Assembly: GCA_025529335.1 (NCBI GenBank)
Contig: JAMYHX010000049.1
Location: 1-64,000, forward strand
DNA: 64,000 bases
Source of the DNA: Rhizopus sp. PT2906
Taxonomy: Eukaryota > Mucoromycota > Mucoromycetes > Mucorales > Rhizopodaceae
Direction of reading: 5' to 3'
The position numbers were made by a program, and so were the translations under genes. Of this stretch, positions 1 to 11,466 are shown piece after piece. The stretch's first letter is position 1. Each line of letters begins with the position of its first letter. The notes beneath the pieces are model-generated. The model worked only from the letters and a program-made list of their open reading frames with translations, was not told where the DNA came from and did no database searches.

Positions 1-494
1 TTTACGCAAATAATTTTTTTATTTTATGACAACATTTTATAAAATTAATGTCAATAATTAATAAAAATACAGTAAAGTAGCAGTGTTGTATAAAGAAATG
101 AAGCAGGTTATACAAAATCAAAAGAACGCCACCACCAAAAATGGTAATAACAAATGATAGATGAGTCCCGAAGCCCTGTTAACTCATGAAAGAAATAATA
201 ACTTTATTTTGAACAAATCTAGACGCAAGCATCAGGGAAAGGTCAAGGTACATGGTCTGCGCCCTCAAATCCTCTCGTATAACAGCCCTGAGTAGTTTCT
301 GAATTAAACCACAAATAGCCTTGACAAACTTTTGTTCTTTTTTAGGTTTCGCAGTGCCCTAGTATTACTTAAAAGAAGTGATGTTCTCTCTCTTTTGAAT
401 AGGCTACAATAAAAGGAAAAATCAAGGCGATCACATGTCATATTAGAAAAGAAACAGGCGCTTTATTATTAAAGAAATAGCAGATACTTTGAGA

Positions 495-668
495 TCAAGG
501 TGAAGTTCTTAAAAAGCAGCAAGTCCAGCAATTAACAATTTTTTTTGGTTGGAACGTTCCAGGACAATTGATTTTGTTAGGGGCGCAAAGTCTCAAGCAG
601 CCCTGTCCGACAGTAGATGTAACCATAAAAGAGCCAAGGACAAAGAGAACAGCAGAGATAACCTTCAT
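495..668 (-). CDS. small secreted cysteine-rich peptide (57 aa)
   Basis: A single-exon ORF of 57 codons, read directly on the minus strand. Residues 1 to about 21 form a clear signal peptide: MKV start, a hydrophobic core, then small residues before a likely cleavage at TVG-Q. The mature part is about 35 residues with six cysteines (positions 24, 28, 35, 47, 50 and 51) in a C-x3-C-x6-C-x11-C-x2-CC pattern, which would allow three disulfides. A TATA-like TATAAATA lies about 60 bp upstream (727-736) and an AATAAA polyadenylation signal follows the stop (near 461-466), so this has the architecture of a real, probably well-expressed gene. I do not recognise the family. Defensin-like or effector-like activity would be a guess from size and cysteine spacing only. 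Confidence 0.72.
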   Translation of the reverse strand: MKVISAVLFVLGSFMVTSTVGQGCLRLCAPNKINCPGTFQPKKIVNCWTCCFLRTSP

Positions 669-669
669 A

Positions 670-1690
670 TTTTCAACTTGTGGTAGATAGAAAAGTAAAG
701 AAAGGCGATGGAAGCAGGTTGCGATCCTTATTTATACTCAAACAGTGTTTGTATTTATCTGAAACTCGTTTAAATCAACTAATCAAAAGCTTTCATCGTA
801 AACTTGCATACACTCACGAAACATAACGTAATTCGTTCGTATAGGAATGCATTACATGTATACCATAACCTTAATTAATACAAAGCTTACAGTAAGCATA
901 AGGAGCGGCTGATGAAGGAGAACGTTGATCTACATAAGACAGCTTACAAATATTATGAAATTTTATTTAGAGTAAACAGTCAAAGTAAATAGTTATACCA
1001 AACCTGATGCATTACAACAGAGGTATCTTTATCGAACGCCGGATAGTATGTAATGGATTAAGCTTCATTACCATTGTGTTCCATTGACAGCTTCATGCTT
1101 GATTTATTTCTTCTTTGAAGCTACAAAAGCGTGATCATCATCTTACTTCAGGCTTCTTCTTTATGATACATTTAATAGTCGAATGCGGCAATAGGTGCGC
1201 CATATGCATGTAATAAGCAAGATCGTCCGTCCTATGTACATTTTTGTTTTGTTTTTGTTTGCACTGCTTCTGTTTCTATCCAGTTACACGAACGTTTAAT
1301 GGATTCAAAGTCATAATATAACTACACAAGCTCCGCTGCTTGAATAAGGGAGCATTGAATTATATCGTTGTCACTACAATTGAAAAAATTATCTATTCGA
1401 CTGGATTGGACATTGAATACGTTTGGGGGCAAATACTTGCCCTTATGTATTCATTATAGTCATGACATGCGGATCGAGGCAGATTTGAAAAGCTGCATTC
1501 CCTGATTTAACGCGCGCAAATGCTTTATCAAGAAGTTTGAAACGAAGCACCGTGCCAGATACTACTCTTGTATTCACAATGGGAGATGAGGGCCACATAA
1601 AACATTGCGCAGTGCTCAGCATGATTTGTAAAGACAATCCATGATGCAGACTTGAGTGTGCACGACAATATGCTTGCATAACGATTTTGG
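670..1690. other. gene-poor region, promoter of the secreted peptide
   Basis: Apart from the TATA-like box near 730 that serves the minus-strand peptide gene, I see no coding frame I can support here. Short open frames on both strands between 1443 and 1740 have no recognisable motif and look like chance or decayed sequence. Confidence 0.4.
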
Positions 1691-1696
1691 GCGCCG

Positions 1697-2011
1697 TTGA
1701 CTAGACTTGTACAGATGCGTCCGAAATTGACCTTGTACAACCGTCCTGATGCAGAACTGACAATTCAAAAAATCTCCAAATTAGTTCAAGACGTCTTAGA
1801 AGACAATTACAAGAATTACACAGCAGAAACTATATTACTGGACTACATCAAGACAGTAACAAGGGAAAAAAAGATGTTTCGTAAAGTCCAAGTTACCCGA
1901 GAAAATTGGCATCTGCAGAGAAACTATTATGCAAGCTTCATGGTTGGAATAGAGCGCATGCATATAAGGGCTGTTACAGCAGGAAGGAGATATCCAATGT
2001 CCCACCGCTAG
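1697..2011 (+). pseudogene. possible decayed ORF, unassigned
   Basis: An open frame of about 104 codons with amphipathic, charged sequence but no motif I recognise. Plus-strand frames just upstream (1490-1740) also give protein-like stretches broken by stops, which suggests an old, mutated coding sequence rather than a working gene. No convincing start, splice sites or polyadenylation signal were found. It could equally be chance. Confidence 0.2.
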
Positions 2012-4005
2012 AAGACAAGTTCTTTGGTACGAAGAATCAAAGATAAAAGAGAAACTTGATTGATAGTGGAGGACATCTCTCCTATATTCAGATATTTCCT
2101 TCAAAAGACTCAATGATAAAGAATAAACTTTTAGTTATTGCCATCTGTTAGTATTTTAAAACTATAATTAATTTACAACGAGCATAACAAAAGGGAGAAA
2201 TATTCTTTCACGCCCAACTCCAATAGTAGCAAAAAACTTCATCTTGATTTTATATTATATGCTAATGGTCAAGAAATTGGCTGCGGTGAAGTAAAGGTTT
2301 GCAAAATCAAAAATAGTTTATTGGAAAACGACAGGCTTTGAGAGCACCTATCTCACACCGCACCTACAACAACATGGAAAGGATTCTAGAATATTTAAAA
2401 AGCTTCAAGGTAAGAAATTGCCCCACTTAAGAGAAACAACATCCCTCTGGTAACAGTAGATAGATTAAATGTTACTTTTATGTAGAATGCTATGGTTTCT
2501 AACTTAACTACCGAGGAAGACATAGTAAAATCGTATTTTTATCATGAATGCTCTTCTTTCTTCAAGCCTACTATAATCTCTAAAAAAAAACTAAAATTTT
2601 TCTTTGCGATTGTTATTTATTGCTTTTAAAGTGATATACAGGAGCATGCTTGGCTCTGTCGACATGCAAAGCATAGATTATAAATATTACATAAAAACAA
2701 AACGAAACCAAAAAACAATAGAGACAAGACAAGTAATCAGACTCACTGACAAGTAAAATGCTCAGTATATGTTTTGATAAATGAGTCAATATATAAAAAG
2801 AGGTATAGAAAGTAATAGATTATTCTAGTTACTGAGAGACTTGCATGGGTACGAACTTCTAAAATAGTGAAGCATATGTTACGAGAATATGGATTTGTGT
2901 TGTCTCGAGCCCATTAGAATCCTGTTTTGCTGGATTATGAACTATAGAAGCAATTTTTATAGATTGAGTCGGTACGAGGATTGAAGACCAAATAGAAGAT
3001 ATTGGAAGGAGTGAGGTAATGTATTATTGAAGAAAAAAGGGAAGAGTATGTCACTGATATGGTACTATTTACAGATATTCTGTAGATGTGCTGGACTATC
3101 ATGAGCAATTCAAAAGACACGATATTATAATGGATTATGCTCCTATACACTATTTCCAGATATAAATGTTGCTCTAGCTTGTTGCATTTGTGTAAAAGTT
3201 GTATTATAAACTTCATAAGATGTGTCATTACTTTCCGGAAACAATGTAAATTACACTAGAAATCATTATGAACAAACTACAGGAATATGGTATAGATAAC
3301 TACCTGAAGTTCACTTATTTTTATTGGTAACAAAGATATAGATTACACAAGATTCATTATTGCTTGTTGATCAACAAGAACCATGGAAATGGAAAATGTT
3401 GTTTCATAAAAAAAAGAGGATGCTATAGTAGCCTTCGTTGTCTGTGTCATCATAAAATAAAGTTTGAACCAGACAAGACAATTGCTTGATTGACACCCTA
3501 AGAAAAACAAAGTTTCTTATTATAGATAGTCGATGAATCATCCAAGCTAGGACTATTGAATTTTTAAACTGTAATAAAAAAGATATATTACTTACTGGCA
3601 GGTTTCCATTGCTCAAAAAGAAAACTATGCCAGTGCTACCTATTTGTACTACACTCAGTTTGGCTTAGGTCTATTTTAATGTTCTTAATAAACCCCGAGT
3701 TGCCTTTGGTTCTACTTAAATATAGTTGTACAGATAAAGAAAACTCATTATACGGTGAAGTAATGTTACAAAAGTTGAATTTTTACAATACAAAATATAC
3801 AGGAATGCGACATCTTGGCGCGAGAGAAAATGAGAGGCGAATAGTGAAGTCAATAAGGTGCATTGTGTGTGACAATGATAAGCTTCTTCCCTGAACTGTT
3901 CATTTTGTTATAAATCAAAAAGTAATAGCTGCCTCTTCTTCTTTAGCTCTCTTTTCTTTTCTTATTTTCTGTCCTCTATCTCTCCTTTTTCTCTTTGTTT
4001 TATAC
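2012..4005. other. AT-rich gene-poor stretch with possible ORF debris
   Basis: No complete gene is visible over 2 kb. A short plus-strand piece near 2265-2342 (reading GQEIGCGEVK) and another at about 3740-3890 read like fragments of protein but are isolated and broken. I judge this region to be intergenic DNA with decayed repeat-derived sequence. Confidence 0.35.
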
Positions 4006-5487
4006 ATGACTGATAGTAATTCTACATCATTTGGGTCAATTTTCGCTTCTGGCATTCAAGATGTGGCGGCTGTAGCAGCTGTGCTAGGAATAGATATATG
4101 TGATACAAATGCTGGATTAGCGTTAACCAAGGGCTATCTGTTCCTTGCTGCATGTGGCATGTCAATGTTTGGTGTTCTAGGGCTTGCAAAGGACGTCCTC
4201 AAATCTTTTTTGCCTCTGCATATTGCCTAGAACTTGGATATCGAGGTTGAAAAATTCGACACGTACAGAATAGATAAAGCAATACACAGAGTATTAGAAG
4301 ATGGATTGTCGTTTGAAAAAAGAACACGTTTGAGTAGACAAAATGTCAAAATACGAATGTATGTGCAAGATTATGGTAGATCAACTTGGATAAGTGCTTT
4401 CTCTTCGTGCTTTTTCTTATCCTGCATCAACCTTATACCATATGTACCTCATTACAGGACTCTACTATTACATCTTGAAGATACTCCAGATTCGTCTGAC
4501 GCATACATATACTTTCCTCTCCTCTTGGCATTCTCTAGCTTTGTAGCTTCCTTCGTCTGCTGGTTTGACGCTGCGATCATGCTGTCAGGATCCCCTTCAC
4601 TCTATACATTAGCTACTTTTGATATGGACCTGTTCGAGTCTCATTACTTTGGTAATTTGCTTACTAGGCGCATTGGCTATGGGATAGGACTTCTCGCAGC
4701 TGTAGGCACTGTCATTGGTTATATAGGTTCATACTTGGTTGTTCAGAAGATGACATCGATAGACACCTATTATTGGCTAGGGCTTGAGCTTACGCTATGC
4801 TTCTTACGCTTGGTGATATGGTCATGGAATACTGAAAAGGATGACTTGAATGTGATACAGTTACGGTATAAAATAGACATAAGCGATGAAGGAATTATCA
4901 AGCAGGCCCAAGAATTACCATTACCAAGAATTACCATTACCAAGAATTACCATTACCAAGAATTACCATTACCAAGAAGTAAAGTAGAAAATGCAATTAG
5001 CAAGCTCAAGCTTGGTGGCTACTTTATCCAATCTGAAATAGTGGATGCATACTATCAAGCAAAATATCATGTTCATGACCTATCTATCCCTTACTTTAAC
5101 CAAATTCATTTATATACTCCCTTTCGCAGCAGTGATACCGTATTGAAGCCAAGATACTATATATTATGGGACAATAAGGTGCGCAAGCCGCAAAAGATTC
5201 TTGTAGTTCACGGAATTATAGGTTTGCTGACCGAACTCCAAACCAGCAAAATTAGTTATGTGAAAATCCCGCCGATAAGCTCTTGGGTATATTACTTCAA
5301 AGGAAACGAATTTGAACCACAGACAGGAGAGCAAATAGATGCTGGAGTACTTATGAAATTGAAATCAGAAATGGACTTTATTACTCCATGGATAAAGCTT
5401 GTCACTTCACGCAAGCAGGTTGATCCTGAGGTTGAAGAAGACGAGCAAATGTATAAATATGTAGAATTAGAGTTCCTATCGGGCTAA
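4006..5487 (+). CDS. multi-pass membrane protein split by an in-frame TAG
   Basis: One continuous reading frame of 494 codons is interrupted by a single TAG at 4228-4230. The part before the stop (74 codons) starts at ATG 4006 and has the pattern DVAAVAAVLGIDIC, then KGYLFLAACGMSMFGVLG. As far as I recall, this resembles the N-terminus of a large family of uncharacterised fungal membrane proteins. The part after the stop has several hydrophobic segments (around 4400-4800) and a charged C-terminal tail. A 36-nt GT-AG segment ending exactly at the TAG (4195-4230) would restore the frame if spliced, but it is shorter than the other introns here. The alternatives are a nonsense allele or read-through. 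A 16-bp tandem repeat lies inside the coding sequence. Function is unknown. Confidence 0.5.
4910..4978 (+). repeat. 16-bp tandem repeat inside the ORF
   Basis: The unit AAGAATTACCATTACC is repeated four times head to tail with a partial fifth. Because 16 is not a multiple of three, each copy is read in a different frame, giving the residues ELPLP, ITITK and NYHYQ in turn. Only copy-number changes in steps of three keep the downstream frame open. Confidence 0.9.
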
Positions 5488-5615
5488 ACTTGAGTAGTAT
5501 TAAAATAATAGTAACAGTAGCAATAATAAACACTGGCCAACTATTCTGTATACACATTCATGTAAACTTTGACGCAGAGCTGCTTACTTTTATGAAATTG
5601 ATGCTTTCTAATTAA

Positions 5616-5828
5616 TCAAGCATCCTCGATATTAAACAGGTGGGCAATAATTGCAGTGTTTCGGATCAAAGCTTCTCTTGTTTTAATATCTTTTTCATTT
5701 CTGCATTCATTATAGAATGACCCATTATGTTCACTCGCCGTTTCAGTAATGAAATCATTAAATAACAGATTTTGTTTACTTAACGCTCTAGTGAGCGCTA
5801 TGATAAATGCCTGCTGGGACGAGATCAT
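5616..5828 (-). CDS. possible small ORF (70 aa), unassigned
   Basis: An uninterrupted ATG-started frame of 70 codons lies between the 3' ends of two genes. It has normal composition and no membrane segment or recognisable domain. There is no splice or promoter evidence, so it may be a real small protein, an exon remnant or chance. Confidence 0.2.
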   Translation of the reverse strand: MISSQQAFIIALTRALSKQNLLFNDFITETASEHNGSFYNECRNEKDIKTREALIRNTAIIAHLFNIEDA

Positions 5829-5934
5829 AAAAACAATTGAAAGAGGCCTCCTCTGAGCTCGTAGTTTTTATTTCTAGACATAAGCTTGGAAAGAGTGTAT
5901 GATATTCTAAGGTAAATTTCTAGAAGGCAAAGAA

Positions 5935-7289
5935 TTAAGGTAAAACAACGTATTTCTGCAAGTGATCAGGAATAGCATTAGACAGATTCTTAGATTCTAA
6001 CCAAGTACGACCTTGAATGCACACGTTAATGTTTGGACTTTTTTTTTTTTTTTTTGAAGTACTTACTGAAGAGACGAGATTGGTATCTATAGGCACCATC
6101 ACACAAAAGAGTGACAACCTTTTTACCTGTTATACCCTGTGAGTTATTGCCTCTGTTTCTTTTCTGGTTGATTTACCTTTTCCAAGCTGTTGAGCCATCT
6201 GTACAGCAGCTACAACATTCAATGCAGAGGATGCTCCAACATAAATACCCTCTTCATCTAGCAAGCGATACACCATGGCGATGGTATCCTCATCCTTGAT
6301 ATTCAATGCGCCGTCAATCAAGTCTACGTCAGGAGCCAAGTTATCGGTTACACGACCCTGTCCAATACCTTCTGTGATGGAAGATCCACTGCGATCCATC
6401 AATTTGCGGCCGCTGGTAAAATAACTGAATAAGACAGATCCAGGAGGATCAGCCAAAAAGATCTTGACATCATCTCCCTTCTTATCCTTTAAATAGCGTG
6501 CTGTACCTGCCAAGGAACCACCCGTGCCTGTAGCACAAACAAATCCATCCACTTCACCATTGGTTTGTGCATAGATTTCAGGCCCTGTAGTTTCGATGTG
6601 AGCACGGCGATTGGCTGTGTTATCAAACTGGTTGGTCCAGACGGCGTTTTCCAGGGACTCGGCATGCCGTTTGGCTTGGTGGTTATAGTTCTGTGGGTTG
6701 TCAAATGCAACTGCAGGTACAGGATATACTTCAGCACCCAACATACGAAGCAAATCAATCTTTTCCTGGGACTATATTACATCTTTAATCTTTCAACTCC
6801 AGGATCATGTCTATGTCTGCTTACCTGAGTGTTGGGCATGTAAATAACACACTTGTATCCCTTTGCACGACAAACGTGGGCTAATCCAATACCAGTATTT
6901 CCTGCTGTACCTTCAACAACAGTGCCTCCAGGCTTGATCAATCCCCTTTCTTCTGCATCCTTTACGACATATAAAGCAGCACGATCTTTGACAGAACCAC
7001 CAGGGTTCATGAATTCAGCTTTAGCCAAGATCTCAGAGCCAGTTTCTTCACTCAATCGATTCAATCGGATCTACACACATAAATGTATAAGTCCCTGTTC
7101 AGGGCTGTCATTATTGATTATACTTACAAGAGGTGTGTTTCCAATGGCCCCAATAAATCCATTGGTAATCTATTATTATACATATCAGCATCTTTGAAAC
7201 TCATTCTATCTTTTTCTTACACCAGGACGAGAACCAGGATGAACTGTGGAGTATGCACGGCGAGCAAGTAAAGAGAATGGCTTGATCAT
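5935..7289 (-). CDS. MCY1: mitochondrial-type cysteine synthase (PLP-dependent)
   Basis: Six exons join into 362 aa: 7221-7289, 7128-7169, 6825-7070, 6177-6771, 6067-6126 and 5935-6011. All junctions are GT-AG and in phase. The protein is an O-acetylserine/homocysteine-type cysteine synthase of the beta family of PLP enzymes. The lysine of NPGGSVKDRAA (about residue 65) would form the Schiff base with PLP, and GTGGS is the phosphate-binding loop. The N-terminus (MIKPFSLLARRAYS) is basic and serine-rich, like a mitochondrial targeting sequence. Length and motif order fit yeast Mcy1 and bacterial CysK relatives. It is transcribed divergently from the uL14 gene across a 570-bp promoter region. 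Whether it makes cysteine in vivo or has another beta-replacement role cannot be told from sequence. Confidence 0.9.
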
Positions 7290-7862
7290 TGATTATTAAT
7301 AAGAAAAGAAATAAACAAGGAAAGGAAAAAAGATGGTTGTGGGTAAATATCGGAGTTACTTGAATGACGCGATTTATTATGCCAGGAATTGGTTCATCAA
7401 TCGATCAACGGCTATTCTTTTCTTCTAAAGCAGTGCGCTCTACATATACTAATAATTAAGTGCTGTTCTATGTCATTATGTTACATAGCAACCTAACTAC
7501 TTTATCTTTTCAAGTGAATTCTATTGCTTTTGTTATTATTGCTTACAAAAATATGGGTTACTTCATTTAAAGTTTGACTTGTGTTTTAGCAAATATTGTA
7601 CATGTATTGATTAAGCATTTCTATAGTTACTTTGTTGTTGTGATGGGGGTTGTAAGTGTCTCTTTCTCTTTGCCTAGCCAATGAAGTTGTTTGATAAACA
7701 GTAATGAAACGCTTACTTGGTCGGAATGAAATTTGATGTCCGGACACCCCGGAATGTTACACGAATCCACCAACAGTAGGCAGGTGGGGCGAGACACACA
7801 AATCACAGTTCAAAAACGTCAAAGAGAAAGTTCCTTCCTCTCTCAATCCATAACTCTGCGCA
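7290..7862. promoter_or_regulatory. bidirectional promoter region MCY1 / uL14
   Basis: This 573-bp spacer separates two divergent genes. Near the ribosomal protein gene it contains a perfect inverted repeat, TCCGG-N5-CCGGA, at 7739-7753, about 110 bp upstream of the uL14 ATG. That spacing suits a transcription factor site, but no factor can be named. A pyrimidine-rich leader (TTCCTTCCTCTCTC) directly precedes the start, as is common for ribosomal protein mRNAs. Confidence 0.45.
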
Positions 7863-8730
7863 ATGCCTAAAGGTAAATCCGTGTAAAGTATCAGCAATGG
7901 CAATCAAAGATAAAAGGAGAGAATGGATGCATTCAGTAGAATAAGGATAGATGGATTCAATCAGATAATCGACATTGGATGGACAGAGGATATATAGAGA
8001 ACATTATCAGAAAGATACAGCAAAAGACGTATACATGTAAACAAAAGAAAGTGTTCACAGCATTCATCCATCCATCCATGCACTCATTCATCCATTCATA
8101 ATATAAAATAAATTCTCTTCAGCATCTTGAAAACATGGTGACAATGACGAGCATTAGGGAAATGTGGTTATAAAAGTAGATTTGCAGCCAGTGATGACAA
8201 GAAACAGTCGAATGCCAAGGGACCGAGTGTGATTGCACCTAGACGACATCTCCCAACTTTTTCTTTGTTGCTATTGCTGATATAACAATGTGTGAAGCAG
8301 GACAGGAATGTTAACCATTTCAATAGTTAGTGTTTCCGGCACAAAGTACCGCATGACCCTTGGTCTCCCTGTTGGTGCTGTTATGAATTGCGCCGATAAC
8401 TCTGGTGCCAAGAACTTGTACGTTATTGCTGTCCGCAACATCAAGGGTCACTTGAACAGACTCCCCGCCGCTGGTTGTGGTGATATGGTTGTTGCTACCG
8501 TCAAGAAGGGTAAGCCCGAATTGAGAAAGAAGGTTTTGGCTGCTGTTGTTGTTCGTCAACGCAAGGCCTGGCGCCGTAGAGATGGTGTCTTCCTTTACTT
8601 TGAAGATAACGCTGGTGTCATTGTTAACCCCAAGGGTGAAATGAAGGGTTCCGCTATCACTGGTCCCGTTGCCAAGGAATGTGCTGATTTGTGGCCTCGT
8701 ATTGCCTCTGCTGCCGGTACCGTCGTTTAA
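7863..8730 (+). CDS. RPL23: 60S ribosomal protein uL14 (L23)
   Basis: Two exons, 7863-7872 and 8327-8730, give 137 aa, exactly the usual size of eukaryotic uL14. The first exon holds only ATG CCT AAA and one base, followed by a 454-nt intron that is far longer than others in the window. Long first introns just after the start codon are typical of fungal ribosomal protein genes. The body (YRMTLGLPVGAVMNCADNSG, KKGKPELRKKV, RRRDGVFLYFEDNAGVI, NPKGEMKGSAITGPV) is strongly conserved. uL14 sits on the 60S face near eIF6 and the SRL. The exact acceptor (8326) was chosen because it restores phase and family length. It converges on the eIF4A-III gene, 138 bp stop to stop. Confidence 0.95.
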
Positions 8731-8868
8731 ACAACAACTTTAAACTCTTTTATCTGAACAATAAAAATAATGCGTTGTCGCGACACATCTGCGCATGTAT
8801 TTGTGCTTGTGTGTATATATGTATTGAATCTTTATTTAGTTTTCTACAAGAACAAACTTTTGCTCTCT

Positions 8869-10331
8869 TTAAATGAGATCAGTGACTACAGAAAAAAGTG
8901 AGTAAACTTGTTCGAGTCTTATTTTGTGTGTGTGTGAACTTACCGTTCATGGGCATTTCGTCAATTTGTGTACTGTAATATTGTTCAATATCACGCAAAA
9001 TCTTCAAATCGTCATTCTTTACAAAGTTGATGGCAACACCCTTACGACCAAATCGACCAGATCGACCAATACGGTGAATGTAGTTTTCACGATTTGTAGG
9101 CAAGTCATAGTTGATAACTAAAGATACCTGTTGCACGTCAATACCACGAGCCCACACGTCTGTTGTGATTAATACACGACTATATGTATATAAGTATATT
9201 GTCTAGATAGTCAATAAAACACACATACCTTGCTCCCTGACGGAATTCATCCATAATAGCATTACGTTCCTTTTGTGGCATTTCACCATGCATAGCTGAT
9301 ACTGTAAAGTTTGCTTCTCTCATCTTCTCAGTCAACCAATCAACCTATTTTATTCCATATAGGTCAGTCAATTCTACATTGTCTTGTCATCATCTTTTTA
9401 CCTTCTTCTTTGTATTACAAAAGATGACTGCTTGAGTGATCGTCAGTGTATCATAGAGATCACACAAGGTATCAAACTTCCACTCTTCACGCTCCACAGC
9501 CACAAAGAACTGCTTGATACCTTCCAAAGTTAATTCATCACGCTTGACAAGGATTCGAATGGGATCTGTCATGAAGTTGTTGGTCATTTCTAACACATCA
9601 TTGGGAAGAGTGGCGGATAACAAGACAACCTGTGTACCAGGAGGTAAATAGCGATAGATGTCATAAATTTGATCTTTGAATCCCATATTCAACAATTCAT
9701 CTGCTTCATCAAGAATAAGCATCTTGATGTTTCTTGTGCGCAAAACTCGACGACGAATCATATCATACACACGACCTGGAGTTCCAGAGACGATGTGCAC
9801 GCCTGCTTCCAATTTACGGATATCGTCTCCAATACTTGTGCCGCCAATACAAGCGTGACACTGTACGTTCATGTAATCGCCCAGGGCCAAGACAACGGTT
9901 TGGATCTGCATGGCCAATTCACGCGTTGGAGACAATATCAAAGCCTGTGTTTCTCTCACGGTCGTATCGATCGTCTGTAAGGCAGAAATGGAAAATGTCG
10001 CAGTTTTACCAGTACCGGATTGTGCTTGAGCAATAACATCACGTCCCTTAATGATGGGCAAAATAGCTAAATTATGTTGTGAATAAAAAAAAGAGAGTCA
10101 TCTTTTTACATCTTGTATTTTACCTCTTTGTTGGATTGCTGAAGGCTTTTCAAAGTTGTAAGCATAAATGCCACGAAGTAAATCTTCTTTTAAGCCAATA
10201 GAATCAAAAGTAGGAACCACTTGTACCTACATTCGACAGTGAGCTTTAGTTTCTTTTTATTCGGTTTGGATATTTACAGTTTCTGATGTTTCAAAATCAA
10301 GCTTGTTGTCGGTTGTATGATCAAATGACAT
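8869..10331 (-). CDS. FAL1: DEAD-box RNA helicase eIF4A-III / Fal1
   Basis: Six exons (10278-10331, 10124-10226, 9402-10066, 9229-9344, 8944-9179, 8869-8885) give 396 aa, the normal length. Motifs in order: Q motif region, AQSGTGKT (Walker A), PTRELA, DEADEL, SATLP, ARGID and HRIGRSGR. The stretch DELTLEGIKQFFVAVEREEW and the C-terminus QIDEMPMNVTDLI are diagnostic for eIF4A-III rather than eIF4A-I. Members act in the exon junction complex and in 18S pre-rRNA processing (yeast Fal1). The last coding exon is only 17 nt and encodes the second half of the conserved VTDLI tail, which strongly supports the model. Introns are 50-60 nt. Confidence 0.96.
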
Positions 10332-11466
10332 CTTTATAAAGAAAATAAACAAAAATCTCTAGAAAAAAAAATGTACAAGTTCGTTAGTCGGCCATTGAAT
10401 CACCATAAAAGCAGTCACTACCGATGCAGAAGATGTGCTTATCAGAAGGTCGTTTCCCGCTTTTCATACAAGAGAGAGTGGTGTTGTTGTCAAATTTGAC
10501 AATGCTTTAAATATAAATAAAATGTTTCTCTTTTTCTTTTTTCTTTTGTTTTAGCACAGAATATTTGGTCATTTTACTTTCTAGCCACGTTACGGCACGT
10601 TGAAAGGTTTGAGTATAGTGATCGGCGTGTTTGAACTTGTGGAAAAAAAGTAATTGTGCAAAGCTGAGCATATCCAATTGGCCTTGAAGCTTTCTGATGT
10701 TCCTCTATTCATTGATCAATCAAGCAAGATTGCCAAAATCTTATCAAGCTTTGAGCATGTTCTCAATCGCAGCACGCATAATTACGACTATCATCCATCA
10801 ACTCTAACCAATCATATGTTATTGGAAACAGTCTGGAAACTTAAAGCCTGTCTATTGACGTGTTTGATATGAATCATTATAGTGAATCTTGCAGTAGAGC
10901 ATATATTATACTTTATATCCAGCAAGCAACATGCCCAGCATGTCCATATCCAAAATCTCAGAGGCATTGCTTGTTTGAACAAGACATCGAATTTGTCAGC
11001 TTAGACGAACTTACTTTTCGTATAGCATGGATTTATTTTCTACGGAAGGCGAATTTACTTTCTGGAAAGAGCGTATAGTTTTTTTATCACTAAATTGAAT
11101 TCGAAATCCTGTATCTATGACAACCTATGATAACATTTTTGTCGCTGATTACACAACAAAAAGAATAGGATTTGACGTGCTGTCAAATTGAGTCATAGAT
11201 TAAGAAAGTAATGATTATTGATAATAGTATTGAATGCATGCTTTTCAACTGTTTTAGTATTGATTGATTGATTGATAAAGAAAGAGAGTCTGATAACATA
11301 AAGAGAGCATCCGCAGCTTCATCTTACTGGACGTCTTTTATCTTACCAATGATATGCCGTGCGAAAAAAGATCAGTGGAGATTAAATCAGAGTGACTCTT
11401 TATTCACTTGTGTTTAAAAAGCTTGACTCATATTTTTTTTATTATTCTTTTGTATTCCATTCAACA
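10332..11466. other. intergenic, with two protein-like broken frames
   Basis: The first 300 bp are the promoter side of the eIF4A-III gene. From 10654 to 11078 two plus-strand open frames follow each other in different frames (about 72 codons each), and protein-like sequence continues to about 11170 with stops. I cannot assign them. They look like a decayed ORF. The last 250 bp are the promoter of the PLP synthase glutaminase gene. Confidence 0.35.

Noticed and set aside
150..215. Hammerhead-ribozyme-like string (GATGAG ... CATGAAAG)
   Set aside because: The core CUGANGA is not matched (TAGATGA here) and the flanks do not form the three required helices.
1443..2113. Minus-strand open frames over the 1.4-2.1 kb region as genes
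   Set aside because: Cysteine/serine-rich composition with no domain, splice site or promoter; they look like chance.
8190..8285. Possible C/D box snoRNA in the long uL14 intron (GTGATGA ... CTGA)
   Set aside because: No terminal stem, and no convincing C' and D' boxes or rRNA-complementary guide could be found by eye.
9669..10036. Overlapping plus-strand ORFs across the eIF4A-III gene
   Set aside because: They are antisense shadows of a strongly conserved coding exon and have no start context or motif.
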